From: JAVBKU01 sp031553875
Lineage (GTDB): Bacteria > Bacteroidota > Bacteroidia > Bacteroidales > Rikenellaceae
Direction: 5' to 3'
DNA length: 64,000 bases
NCBI GenBank assembly: GCA_031553875.1
Contig: JAVBKU010000024.1
Coordinates: 1-64,000, forward strand
Positions 45,210 to 54,181 of this stretch are shown piece after piece. The stretch's first letter is position 1; every line of letters starts with the position of its first letter. Position numbers and translations under genes: made by a program. Below the pieces are notes generated by a model. That model was not told where the DNA came from, did no database searches, and saw only the letters and a program-made list of their open reading frames with translations.

Positions 45210-46643
45210 TTATTTCTTTACAGGCTCGGGTGCGGGAGGAGGTACGACCTCTTTATAGTCCACATTTTTAGGCGCTATACCCTTTTTTGCCGCTGCCGCC
45301 GCGAGTTTGCCCGCCGCCTCGCCGATGGGCACGGCTGCACCGGTCACACGGTAGCTGGCGTGGGCGAAGAAGTCGCCGCTGATACACCTTCCGGCCATAA
45401 GTATGTTATCCACGTCGGCAGAGATGAGCGAGCGCAGGGGTATGTCGTAGGGCTTGGCCTTGATGCCGTGGGCGGCGTAACCGCCGTTGCCCTCCCCAAG
45501 TTTGCTCTTGTCTAAGGTGTGCACGTCGACGCAGAACGAACAGCGGCACACGGCGTCGGGGAAGCGTGCACCCGAGGCCAGGTCCTCGCTCCTTAACGTA
45601 TATACACCCTTGATGCGGCGCCCCTCGCGGATACCTATCTGCCCCGAGGTGGCCACGATGCGGAAGTCTTTCCAGATGCCGCCGCTCTTTCTAAGCGCGG
45701 CGACAAGGCTGTTGACCTCCTTGCGCGCCTCGATGGTGTTGCGGCTCATGTTGTCGGCGTCGGTGATGCTGACTCCGTATTGGTGGTTGGCCATAAGCAT
45801 CATCAGCCCCGGGCGTATGGCGAACATCGTGGGCATGCGGTAGCTTATGTCTCCCTTGCCGACGCGTTCAAACTCCTTGCGGAGGTTTTTCTTGGTCTGT
45901 TCCGAGGTGCGTCCGCCCGGCTCCATAAAGCCTGCGGCCACGAGTTCGGCCTCGTTGTACCCGGCCACCACGGCCAGCATCGAAGCTGGCTGGAGTTTGC
46001 CGCTCTCTGGGTGCCCCATCTCGAACGAGCAACCAGCCTGCGCGGCCATGTCGCCGTTACCTGTGGCGTCGACGAATATCTTGGCTTTCCACGCCTCGCG
46101 GCCCGAGATACTTTCGGTAATGATAAGACCCAGATTACGGTCGCTGTCGCGGTAGGCGGCGCATACGCGGGTATGCAGGCGTACCTCTACGCCTGCCTTG
46201 GCGCACATATCGTCGAGGATCAGCTTCATGTCCTCGGCATCGAAACACTTGGGAGTGTACTGCGCGCCTGATTTTCTGAGCTCGCCGACAAGTTCTTTCA
46301 TTATGCCGGGCTGTTTGCCGTAGTCTATGAGGTTGGTCATCAGGCCCGCGGTCCATGTGCCTCCGAGGAAGCCTTCGGACTCGATGAGTATGGTCCTGGC
46401 CCCGGCCCTGCCCGCGGCGACCGCTGCCGCGAAACCAGCCGGCCCGCCGCCGCACACTATCACATCGGCCTCATGGGCTATTTTTATCTCCCTCTGCGGC
46501 TCGATAAAATCGCCGCCTTTGTTGTACTTCAGACCTCCGGCTTTAGCCGCGGCCAGAGCCTCTTCGGGGTTGAACATCAGGCCCGCGAGCGGCACCATCG
46601 CCGCCATCCCGAGCATTCCCTTGAGCATTTCACGTCTGTTCAT
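45210..46643 (-). CDS. Tat-exported FAD-dependent oxidoreductase (FAD_oxidored family)
   Basis: This 477-residue flavoprotein starts MNRREMLKGMLGMAAMVPLAGL, a twin-arginine-like signal, so it should be exported folded with FAD bound. The FAD motif is VIVCGGGPAGFAAAVAAGRAGARTILIE, followed by GFLGGTWTAGLM. Further blocks are FVDATGNGDMAAQAG and ILMAGRCISGDFFAHASYRVTG near the C-terminus. Related enzymes often sit with hydrolases in glycan-use loci, but their reactions are mostly unknown. It is 15 bases downstream of the PP2C-type gene and 20 bases upstream of the SGNH gene. Confidence 0.88.
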   Translation of the reverse strand: MNRREMLKGMLGMAAMVPLAGLMFNPEEALAAAKAGGLKYNKGGDFIEPQREIKIAHEADVIVCGGGPAGFAAAVAAGRAGARTILIESEGFLGGTWTAGLMTNLIDYGKQPGIMKELVGELRKSGAQYTPKCFDAEDMKLILDDMCAKAGVEVRLHTRVCAAYRDSDRNLGLIITESISGREAWKAKIFVDATGNGDMAAQAGCSFEMGHPESGKLQPASMLAVVAGYNEAELVAAGFMEPGGRTSEQTKKNLRKEFERVGKGDISYRMPTMFAIRPGLMMLMANHQYGVSITDADNMSRNTIEARKEVNSLVAALRKSGGIWKDFRIVATSGQIGIREGRRIKGVYTLRSEDLASGARFPDAVCRCSFCVDVHTLDKSKLGEGNGGYAAHGIKAKPYDIPLRSLISADVDNILMAGRCISGDFFAHASYRVTGAAVPIGEAAGKLAAAAAKKGIAPKNVDYKEVVPPPAPEPVKK

Positions 46644-46658
46644 TATATAGGCTTTATA

Positions 46659-47345
46659 TTATTTAAACCTTATTCCCACGCACGAAATATCGTCGGTGGC
46701 CATATCGTTGTCGTTGCGTACAGCCCTGCGAACTATCCCGTCGACCGTGTCACGCAACGGCTGCCCGTAAGCTCCTACTAACTCCATCACCACATTCTCG
46801 CGCCCCCAGCCGAAAGGGTAGGCCTTGCTGCCGATGCCGCTCTGGGTCACCCCGTCGCTCACCACGACCACCAGATCGCCCGGCTCTGCGCGGAATTGCG
46901 TGGCCCGGATCGACTGCGGCGGCGCGCCCCGCAGGAGTATGGTCTCGTTGCACCAGATGGGCTGGAATTCCCGCCTGTCCCTTATTATTATAGCCTGTGG
47001 GTTGCCGTGCTCGGCGATACATACCACACCGTCGGACAGGTTTATGTCGACCGAAGAAAATGTGGCGTAGACGATACTGTGGGCCTTGTCGTCGGGTAAC
47101 TGCGAGAGTATGCGCTCGCTGCCGGAGCGGATGTCACCCCCGAGCACTATGACCTCGGTCATCATCTCGGCGGCCAGCGACGAGAGTATGTTGGCCCTTT
47201 CGCCGTGACCCAGCCCGTCGGAAAGCACCACCACCGACCTTTCGCCCTGCTCCACCTCATGGCACACGATGCTGTCGCCGCAGAGTGATTCTCCGTGGTG
47301 ATTGCACTGACAAAACTCGATGTCTATCTGTAATTTAGGGCTCAT
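46659..47345 (-). CDS. PP2C/SpoIIE-type serine phosphatase
   Basis: This 228-residue cytoplasmic protein shows the PP2C metal-binding motifs VVLSDGLGHGERA, VVVSDGVTQSGIG and ATDDISCVGI. It has no sensor or membrane domain and resembles RsbX/SpoIIE-like phosphatases. Such proteins usually dephosphorylate anti-sigma-factor antagonists or similar small proteins; no partner kinase or STAS gene is seen here. It appears to be the first gene of a cluster with the FAD oxidoreductase and two hydrolases, only 15 bases before the former, a gene order I do not recognise as standard. Confidence 0.85.
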   Translation of the reverse strand: MSPKLQIDIEFCQCNHHGESLCGDSIVCHEVEQGERSVVVLSDGLGHGERANILSSLAAEMMTEVIVLGGDIRSGSERILSQLPDDKAHSIVYATFSSVDINLSDGVVCIAEHGNPQAIIIRDRREFQPIWCNETILLRGAPPQSIRATQFRAEPGDLVVVVSDGVTQSGIGSKAYPFGWGRENVVMELVGAYGQPLRDTVDGIVRRAVRNDNDMATDDISCVGIRFK

Positions 47346-47476
47346 CGGGAGCTGTAGAGGCGTTTTAAACGAAAATAATTGCCAAAATAGTGAAATAAAT
47401 CGGTTTTTGTGTTGGAATAACGATCTTTTTTGTTTCCTTTGCTAATGGATATTTTTAACTCATTACATTAATTTCT

Positions 47477-47677
47477 ATGAAAGGTACAGTAAAATGGTTC
47501 GATTCAGCCAAAGGTTACGGCTTTATCACAACCGAAGCAGGCGGTGACATCTTTGTTCACTACACAGGTATTAACAAAGAAGGCTTCCGCGGTTTGGAAG
47601 AGGGCCAGAACGTCGAATTCGATGTCGATCAGGGCAAGAAGGGCGAACAGGCTATCAACGTTACGGTAATAGGATAG
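47477..47677 (+). CDS. Cold-shock-domain protein
   Basis: This 66-residue nucleic-acid chaperone has RNP1 KGYGFI (12-17) and RNP2 DIFVHY (24-29) and the family start MKGTVKWFDS. It is a single five-strand OB fold. It is monocistronic: the upstream region is AT-rich with a near-match TATTTTTA at 47450, and a strong terminator follows. Its long leader region is typical of cold-shock genes, but no specific element was recognised. Confidence 0.95.
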   Translation: MKGTVKWFDSAKGYGFITTEAGGDIFVHYTGINKEGFRGLEEGQNVEFDVDQGKKGEQAINVTVIG

Positions 47678-47716
47678 TTGTATTAGATACACTTATCTCA
47701 GTTTATCATGAGAGCC

Positions 47717-47753
47717 AAGTTGGGCGGACTTTAACAGTCCGCCCAACTTTTTT
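47717..47753 (+). terminator. Rho-independent terminator of the cold-shock gene
   Basis: Arms AAGTTGGGCGGACT and AGTCCGCCCAACTT form a perfect stem around TTAAC and are followed by a T run. It lies 40 bases after the stop codon. Confidence 0.92.
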
Positions 47754-47948
47754 GTATCCGTTTCAATCCCGGGATGGCTGCGCATAGTACACGTCATATT
47801 TCACTTATACTATTCACTTCAACTCCTCACGTACGTATGTACGCTCCGGTTTGAAATTCACATGATAAGCAAACTCCGCCGCACACTATGTACAGCAGCA
47901 TGTCGGGGGGTGAAATATTACCGGTACAATAAGGAAGAGCAAGATGAC

Positions 47949-50228
47949 CTACCTGCGCCTTTTCGCGGGCTTCACCACGATGAACGACGGCATGCGGGAG
48001 ATGAGGGCGCCGTTGCCTTCGGCGAGTTTCACCCAGCAGTCGTAGCTTATGATCAGCAGATGCTTGCCTACGATGAATTCCTCCACGGAGGCTTCTTCCG
48101 CGTAGGTGAAACTGAACCTCTCGTCCTCGGCTTCGCGTATGTCGTGGAGCAGGCGGCCCAGGTCGGAGGGGATGGCGGTAAAGGGCACCATCACATCGAA
48201 AGTTATCGTCGTGGGCGTCGTGTCGACCATGCGTAGCAGGCGCTTATCGCCAATATCCGAAAGGATTATCCCCACCCTCGATATCTTTGAAAGGGTATTG
48301 CGATTGACCAGCACCCCCAGTGTGCTCTCTATCGAGGCGAACAGGCCGCGGCTCTTGTCATGGGCCAGCGCCCCTGGGAAATAGAACCTCTGGTCGAGCA
48401 GGAGGGTGTGTATGCGCCCTATTTCCGAGCTTGAGAATATATTGCCGCGGGGCGAAACATAGTCCTCCACGAATGTAGGGCCAGCGCCTGTCAGTACGAG
48501 GTCGAAATACTCCTCGCGCGTGAGTTCGGAGATAGATTTGGCGTAGTGGTCGGTCACCTGGTAGCGTGTGTGCACCTCCATACCCAACACCTTGGCCTCT
48601 TCGTGCAGAAGTCCGAAACTCTCTGAAGAATAGTTGGTGAAGTTCATGGGGCTGGTGTCAGTGCCTATGGTGTAGTGCACGGCCGTAACCAGCGGCGGCA
48701 CGAGGTGGTTGCCGAAAAGCGAGTGGGTGAGTTTCACCAGCGCAGCCCCCGTGGAAGGCTTGCCGAAGGATAACAGTATGCGCGGGTTCTTAAGGCGCTT
48801 GATACGTGAGGCTTTCTTCCTGTAGCGGAACAGTTTCTCAATGAAGATAAGGCTGGGAGTGGCCATGAATGTGGTGAACAGGGCCATGATCACGAATATG
48901 GTGAACAGTTCCGAAGGTATCACCCCCATCTCGTAACCGATGTTCAGCACGATAAGCTCCATCAGTCCCCTGGTGTTCATCAGCACTCCGATCGACAGAC
49001 TGCTCTTCCAATTCTCGCCCACGAAACGGGCTGATAGGGTGGCTCCGAGCATCTTGCCCATTATCGACACGAGGATGAACAGCCCGCAGATCCACCACAG
49101 GTGGGGCGTGTTGAGCGAGCCGATTTCGGTCCTGAGCCCGGTGAACACAAAGAACAGAGGCAGGAACAACACCAGCGCCACATCTTCTACCTTGTCGGTC
49201 AGCACCCGTCGGAAGCTGACGTTCGTAGGCATGATGACCCCGGCAAGGAACGCCCCGAACAGGGCGTGTATTCCAAGTATTTCGGATATGTATGCCGAGG
49301 CGGTGAGTATCAACAGCATGAAGGCGACGATGGTCTTGTTCATCACCTCGGGGCTGTTGTACCGTTCGCCCACCTTCTTCATGAAGGGGCGCACCACCGC
49401 GAACATGAACACGATGTAGAGGGTGGAGATCAGTATGGTGAAAAGCGCGCTCGTGGGGCTGCCGGCGTTGATTATGGCTATTATCATGGCCAGCATACAC
49501 CAGGCTGTAATGTCGTTGTTGGCCGCCGAGGCTATGGAGAGCATGCCCATCTGGCTGCGGCCCAGATTACGTTCCTGTATGATACGAGCGAGTACGGGAA
49601 AGGCCGTGATACTCACCGCAATACCGATAAAAAGGGCGAAGGATAGGAACGGGGTGCCGGGCGTGTGAAATTCGGGATAGACTATGTAGGCGAGGCCCAC
49701 GCCCATGAAGAAGGGGAGGATGATGCTGGCGTGGCTTATAACGAGCGTCTCGCTGGCTTTTTTCTTGATGATCCTCACGTCGAGCTCCATGCCTATGACG
49801 AACATAAAGAGTATGAGGCCTATCTGGCTGATGACGTTCAGGGGTATGAGCGACGGCCCCGCGAAAAGGAATCCGAAAGTCTCGGGAAAGAAATGCCCCA
49901 GCAGCGACGGTCCCAGGACTATACCCGCCACTATCTCGCCGATGACTCCCGGTTGGCGCAGGTACTTGAATATGAACGAGAAGATCCTTACGCAGATCAA
50001 AATGGCGATGATCTGCAGCAGGAGCATCGACAGCGGGTGGGAAATGTTGTTAAAGATACCTGTGTGGAATATTTCCCAGGGCGATGAACCCTCGAGCGCG
50101 CAGGAGTGGTTGTTGGCTGTGGCATCGTTGAGTCCGCGGCCCATATATATTATCCACCAGGTCAATCCCCCGAAAACGAGGAGCATGACCGCGTAGAAAA
50201 TATAATTACGCCTGGCTCTCGACATCAT
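47949..50228 (-). CDS. Cation:proton antiporter, CPA2 family
   Basis: The protein has 759 residues from the ATG at 50228 (MMSRARRNYIFYAVMLL); the frame continues 25 codons upstream with no family resemblance, and 50225 is equally possible. About 12-13 membrane helices span residues 12-450. Motifs include GEIVAGIVLGPSLLGHFFPETFGF, the ANNDITAWC region and LMNTRGLMELIVLNIG. The C-terminal 280 residues form a soluble regulatory domain related to those of CPA2 exchangers. It should exchange Na+ or K+ for H+ across the inner membrane. It appears monocistronic. Confidence 0.9.
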   Translation of the reverse strand: MMSRARRNYIFYAVMLLVFGGLTWWIIYMGRGLNDATANNHSCALEGSSPWEIFHTGIFNNISHPLSMLLLQIIAILICVRIFSFIFKYLRQPGVIGEIVAGIVLGPSLLGHFFPETFGFLFAGPSLIPLNVISQIGLILFMFVIGMELDVRIIKKKASETLVISHASIILPFFMGVGLAYIVYPEFHTPGTPFLSFALFIGIAVSITAFPVLARIIQERNLGRSQMGMLSIASAANNDITAWCMLAMIIAIINAGSPTSALFTILISTLYIVFMFAVVRPFMKKVGERYNSPEVMNKTIVAFMLLILTASAYISEILGIHALFGAFLAGVIMPTNVSFRRVLTDKVEDVALVLFLPLFFVFTGLRTEIGSLNTPHLWWICGLFILVSIMGKMLGATLSARFVGENWKSSLSIGVLMNTRGLMELIVLNIGYEMGVIPSELFTIFVIMALFTTFMATPSLIFIEKLFRYRKKASRIKRLKNPRILLSFGKPSTGAALVKLTHSLFGNHLVPPLVTAVHYTIGTDTSPMNFTNYSSESFGLLHEEAKVLGMEVHTRYQVTDHYAKSISELTREEYFDLVLTGAGPTFVEDYVSPRGNIFSSSEIGRIHTLLLDQRFYFPGALAHDKSRGLFASIESTLGVLVNRNTLSKISRVGIILSDIGDKRLLRMVDTTPTTITFDVMVPFTAIPSDLGRLLHDIREAEDERFSFTYAEEASVEEFIVGKHLLIISYDCWVKLAEGNGALISRMPSFIVVKPAKRRR

Positions 50229-50411
50229 AATTACGCCGTGTCTAATAGGGGCGTCTTTGGTCACGCCGCCACGGGATGGAGGTGGGAAATGCCTCGTAGG
50301 CATATCGCCACTTCCGACAAAGATACTGTTTTTTGCCGAAAACGTAACACGTATATATGTTAAAATGGGAGTAACCGGGTATACGGAGCCGTTAAAACGA
50401 GCCGCTTGCGC

Positions 50412-51734
50412 CTAATATACGGCGCCCCAGCCGGTATCTATGCCCCATGAAGTGTTGCGGTGGGGTGTGTTGAGATCGGTATGCACGGTGGACGAGGGCA
50501 GGTAGACCGTGAGACCGCTGTAATTTGCGGAATTTATAAGGAAGCGGCCCTCATTGGTCTCGAACGACGGGGTGGTATACTTCCTTATCACCACACGGTC
50601 GAGAATCTGGCGGAATTCCATGGTATCGCTCGGCGAGGCCACCTCGTTGACTATCTGCTTCAGGTCGTAGAATATGTGGCCGGAGAACTTCATGTCGAAA
50701 GTCTGCATCGCGGCGGAATTTATATCGCTCATAAGAGCGGCGGGCGAAGAGAGTATCTCTGCCGTCTTGGTGGCAAGGGCGTCGAGTTCCGAGCACTTTA
50801 TCAGGGATACGGTGGCGTAAGGGAAGCCGACATTGATGTAGTAGTCGTAATATTCGCGGCACACCTTCGCAAGGTTAGGCGTACTTTGGAATATGGGCGC
50901 TGTAATCTTATGGTAGGGGAAGCCGGCCATAAGCACCTCAGCCGGGGAGAGTATTAGGTAATCGGCGCAGTCGCGAAGCTCGTAGGCCACCTCGATGCCC
51001 CCCATAAGGCAGGCGTCGAACAGTATGAAATGGAAGTGCATATCGTTCTCGCGTATGGCGTCTGAGATGTCGGTGATGTCCATATGCAGGCCACTCTCGG
51101 TGCCGAACCAGCGAGAAGTCTGGAACATAAGTTCCCTCGGCGACCCGGAGGATGCGGCCGCACCCGAGGCCGGAGCGGCTTTGAGCAGACCGGCGGCAGG
51201 CGACCCGTAATAGGAGGTTTTGTCTGCGGGTATCCAGCCCGAGCCGTGCGACCACATGTCGAGCGAGTATTTTCTGGCAGAGAACAATCTTTTTACGTCA
51301 GAGAGTACTTCCGAGAAGCGGGCCTTGGTGGCGGAGTTGGCCTCGGAGTACGTCTTGATTCTCACGGTGTCCCTCTTGCTGTTGTCTATCTTTAAAAGGA
51401 ACGGGGGCTTTGCATTGCGGTCGATATATATGAGTATCTGATTGTTACCCATATTGGACGGCAGGCCGCGAAGCAGGTTGTCGATGTTATCGTCGACCAC
51501 CCCCCACCGATCCATGTCATTCTGGGCCACCATATATATAAGCATGGTCTGCTGCCTGCCGGATGGCGTCTTCACTTTTTCTCCGCAGGAAGTGAATCCC
51601 GCGGCGAATAACACTGTCACAACCGCCGCCCACAGCCATACGCCGCGAAGACGCCACGACCCTCCGGAGGCAGTCGCTACGTTCTCACGTACGGAGTTCA
51701 TACTATCTGTGGTTGGTATTCCCGTTTTAGACAT
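50412..51734 (-). CDS. Clostripain-like cysteine peptidase (C11), lipoprotein
   Basis: This 440-residue protein has an N-terminal helix ending in the lipobox FTSC, so it is probably anchored in a membrane. The C11 catalytic His is in LDMWSHGSGW (near 161) and the Cys in HFILFDACLMGG (near 241). C11 peptidases cleave after Arg or Lys and mature by self-cleavage. MNSVRENVA (Met12) is a possible later start. The tonB-like gene ends 87 bases upstream on the same strand, so it may be read from the exbB-exbD-tonB transcript. Substrates are unknown. Confidence 0.88.
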   Translation of the reverse strand: MSKTGIPTTDSMNSVRENVATASGGSWRLRGVWLWAAVVTVLFAAGFTSCGEKVKTPSGRQQTMLIYMVAQNDMDRWGVVDDNIDNLLRGLPSNMGNNQILIYIDRNAKPPFLLKIDNSKRDTVRIKTYSEANSATKARFSEVLSDVKRLFSARKYSLDMWSHGSGWIPADKTSYYGSPAAGLLKAAPASGAAASSGSPRELMFQTSRWFGTESGLHMDITDISDAIRENDMHFHFILFDACLMGGIEVAYELRDCADYLILSPAEVLMAGFPYHKITAPIFQSTPNLAKVCREYYDYYINVGFPYATVSLIKCSELDALATKTAEILSSPAALMSDINSAAMQTFDMKFSGHIFYDLKQIVNEVASPSDTMEFRQILDRVVIRKYTTPSFETNEGRFLINSANYSGLTVYLPSSTVHTDLNTPHRNTSWGIDTGWGAVY

Positions 51735-51820
51735 GCGCTGGTTTTGAGATACTAACGTAATAAACGGCGTGAAATTATAAACGTACTGGAAATTAGGGGT
51801 TCTGATGCTGTGAGGGCGAA

Positions 51821-52639
51821 TTATTTCACCCTGAACTTATAGGTGATACTGCCCGACTTGGCGAGGTCGTCGCTTTCGTCGACATTGAACCGGGCCTTAC
51901 GCGCGGCACGGATGGCGGCGTCCACGAGGGTGGGGTTGTTGGTGGTCGACTTGTCGCCCCTGAACGAGGCTCGTGTCACCTGTCCCTGCTGGTCCACCAC
52001 GATATCTATCACCACATTACCCTCGTCCTTGGCCGAATACTCGGGCTTGGGCAGCGAGCCTACGATGTAGCGCCCTTTGACCACTGCCGTACCGCTGTTG
52101 CCTATACCGGTGCCGTCATGACTACCGTCGACGCGGCCCCCGAGATCGCCCTGGTTACCCGCCGCAGCTCCGGCTACATTGCCGTCGCTGGTAGACGTGC
52201 TGCCCACGGTCCTGCCGGGGAACAGCGCCCTGCGGTCGGCCTGGCGGGGTTGCTCCGCAGGTTTGGTTTCTGTGGGCTTGGGCTTGTCGGCAGGCTTCGG
52301 GGGAGTCTTTACGGGCTTGGGTTTAGGTTTGGCCTGTGTCTTGGGCTTGATGGCGGGAGCGTCCTCGTGGTCCTGGGTGAGTATCTCGTCGTTACTATTG
52401 TCCAGAGGTTGGCTCGGGGCGCTCTCGCGGGGTGAGACGACATCGTTGAACTCGGTGTCGCCGCCGGGGGCTGCGGCCTCCGCGTCGCCGAAGTTGATCA
52501 TGATACCCTGGTCGACGGTGGGGGCGGCGCTGATCGAGAACTTCAATAACAGCATAAGGGCCACGAGCCCTAAAAAGTAGAGGGCCGTGGCTATGGAGCC
52601 TACGATCTTCCCGTTATTTCTCGGTGTGTCGCCGTACAT
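51821..52639 (-). CDS. TonB-like energy transducer
   Basis: This 272-residue protein has an N-terminal membrane helix (ATALYFLGLVALMLLLKF), a long Pro/Lys-rich periplasmic linker (about 90-140) and a C-terminal TonB-like domain (YIVGSLPKPEYSAKDEGNVVIDIVVDQQGQVTRASF). It should carry energy from ExbB-ExbD to outer-membrane transporters. The start lies 9 bases after exbD, so the two are probably coupled. Several tonB paralogues are usual in Bacteroidales, and its partner transporters are not in the window. Confidence 0.9.
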   Translation of the reverse strand: MYGDTPRNNGKIVGSIATALYFLGLVALMLLLKFSISAAPTVDQGIMINFGDAEAAAPGGDTEFNDVVSPRESAPSQPLDNSNDEILTQDHEDAPAIKPKTQAKPKPKPVKTPPKPADKPKPTETKPAEQPRQADRRALFPGRTVGSTSTSDGNVAGAAAGNQGDLGGRVDGSHDGTGIGNSGTAVVKGRYIVGSLPKPEYSAKDEGNVVIDIVVDQQGQVTRASFRGDKSTTNNPTLVDAAIRAARKARFNVDESDDLAKSGSITYKFRVK

Positions 52640-52648
52640 CGTCGGGGG

Positions 52649-53044
52649 TTATTGTAATGGATTTGTAGCCAGTATGAGCTTGAAGCGGTTGTCCTTGGCG
52701 ATATTCATCACCTTGACCACCTCTTCCACGGGTACGCTCTTGTCGCAGTGTAGCGATACGGTGGGATCCTCCGTGCCGGAGAGCTTGCTCTTGAGTATCG
52801 ACTCGAGGGAGCTGAACTCCACGGGAGAAGTCTCCACATAATAGCGCAGGTCGCTGGTTATCGACACGGTGGTGTAGGGCTTCTCCGTGATCTGGTTAGA
52901 ACTGCGGGGAAGCGTCAGCCTCAGGGCGTTGGGATTTATAAGCGTGGTGGAGATAAGCATGAAGAACAAGAGCAGGAACATGAGGTCGGTCATGGACGCC
53001 GCGCTGAACGATTTATCTACCTTTGAGCCTCTTTTGATAGCCAT
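52649..53044 (-). CDS. exbD: ExbD/TolR-family biopolymer transport protein
   Basis: This 131-residue protein has one membrane helix with the essential Asp20 in MTDLMFLLLFFMLIST. The periplasmic domain follows (VSITSDLRYYVETSPVEFSSLESIL). It forms the energising complex with ExbB, harnessing the proton gradient for TonB. It lies upstream of tonB with 9 bases between them. In contrast, 333 bases separate it from exbB, and that gap is filled by a family A repeat. Confidence 0.92.
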   Translation of the reverse strand: MAIKRGSKVDKSFSAASMTDLMFLLLFFMLISTTLINPNALRLTLPRSSNQITEKPYTTVSITSDLRYYVETSPVEFSSLESILKSKLSGTEDPTVSLHCDKSVPVEEVVKVMNIAKDNRFKLILATNPLQ

Positions 53045-53067
53045 GGTTTCGGGTTTTAATGGTTGGG

Positions 53068-53277
53068 GACTAATATACGATTCACAGTGGTTTTCGCCTC
53101 CGGCGACCTACTTTTGCCATTGCCGCAAAAGTAGGCAAAAGGTCTAGCCGCGTCTTCTGTTGGGGTCTCTTCCGGGAGGCTTCCCTCGCTACACGGTAGC
53201 TCAGGTGATCTCCCTCACGAGACCTGTTTCCGCCAGAAGCCTGAAGCGGCGGATTATTTTACTGTTCTGACTGTTAC
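53068..53277. repeat. Family A structured repeat, copy A2, between exbB and exbD
   Basis: The core runs 53108-53250. It begins with arms CTACTTTTGC and GCAAAAGTAG (53108-53134) around CATTGCC, then the nested GCCGC/GCGGC, CTTCTG/CAGAAG and GGTCTC/GAGACC arms, with the inner hairpin GCTAC-ACG-GTAGC. The wider edges GACTAATATACGATT and ATTATTTTACTGTTCT are shared with copy A3. No gene lies in 53045-53377 apart from this element. Confidence 0.9.
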
Positions 53278-53377
53278 TTTAACAGACTCGCATTCACCTT
53301 GAACCACTGTAATTTTGTATGTTAATACCGATGTTTTTTATTTTCCATACGGATGGCGGCGCGATACACGGCCCGCC

Positions 53378-54055
53378 TTATTCCACGGGCTGGTTGAGGA
53401 TGTCCATGAAGGCTATGGAGTTGGCCTCCATCTGGAATACAAGCTTCTCGATGCGCGTCACCAGGTAGTTGTAGCCGAAGTAGGCGGGAATACCCACCAC
53501 CAGACCGCCCACGGTGGTGATCATCGCCACGTACATACCGCCCGCGAGGATACTCATGTCCACGGTGCTGCCCGCGGCATTCATATCCATAAATGCCTGC
53601 ACGAGGCCGATCACCGTACCCAGGAACCCAAGCATCGGCGCGCCGCCCGCGATGGTGGCGAGAAAGGGGAGCCCTCTCTCGAGCTTCGACACTTCGAGGT
53701 TGGCCACGTTCTCTATCGACGAGTTGATGTCACTCAAGGGGCGTCCGATACGCTCGATGCCCTTTTCGATCATGCGGGCGATGGGGTTTTCGGTGGCCTT
53801 GCAGAGCTTAACGGCCGAATTTATTTTGCCTTCGAAGATGTAGTCACGGATGCGGTTGATGAAGTTGACGTCGACTTTCGACGCCTGGCGGATGGCCCAC
53901 CAGCGTTCGAAGAAGATGAATACGCCCACGCCTCCGAGGGCCAGCAGCGGCCACATCAGCCATCCGCCGGAGAGGAACAGCTCGCCGAGTCCCATAGTAG
54001 TCACTTTTTCGGTGGTCGCGGCCGCAACTTCGGCAGCCTGTAATACAATGCTCAT
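53378..54055 (-). CDS. exbB: ExbB/TolQ/MotA-family proton channel protein
   Basis: This 225-residue protein has three membrane segments: GGWLMWPLLALGGVGVFIFFERWWAI, the region around PFLATIAGGAPMLGFLGTVIGLVQAF, and MYVAMITTVGGLVVGIPAYFGYNYL. The last two carry the family signature GAPMLGFLGTVIG. It forms the proton channel with ExbD. It is the first gene of the minus-strand tonB cluster, with a near-consensus promoter in front. The repeat that follows separates it from exbD. Confidence 0.93.
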   Translation of the reverse strand: MSIVLQAAEVAAATTEKVTTMGLGELFLSGGWLMWPLLALGGVGVFIFFERWWAIRQASKVDVNFINRIRDYIFEGKINSAVKLCKATENPIARMIEKGIERIGRPLSDINSSIENVANLEVSKLERGLPFLATIAGGAPMLGFLGTVIGLVQAFMDMNAAGSTVDMSILAGGMYVAMITTVGGLVVGIPAYFGYNYLVTRIEKLVFQMEANSIAFMDILNQPVE

Positions 54056-54112
54056 AGTCGTTATGTTGTTTTAGTTGTTATTTATATTCGAATGTGCCGT
54101 CGTAACAGCGGT

Positions 54113-54144
54113 CAAAATTAGATTTTAAATTCAAAACATACAAT
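54113..54144 (-). promoter_or_regulatory. Bacteroidetes promoter of exbB
   Basis: On the minus strand, ATTG (54141-54144) and TAATTTTG (54113-54120) are separated by 20 bases, close to the consensus. The predicted leader is about 50 bases. Confidence 0.6.
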
Positions 54145-54181
54145 CAGGGAGAATAAGTTTAAACGGTTTCTTAGGAGCCGT

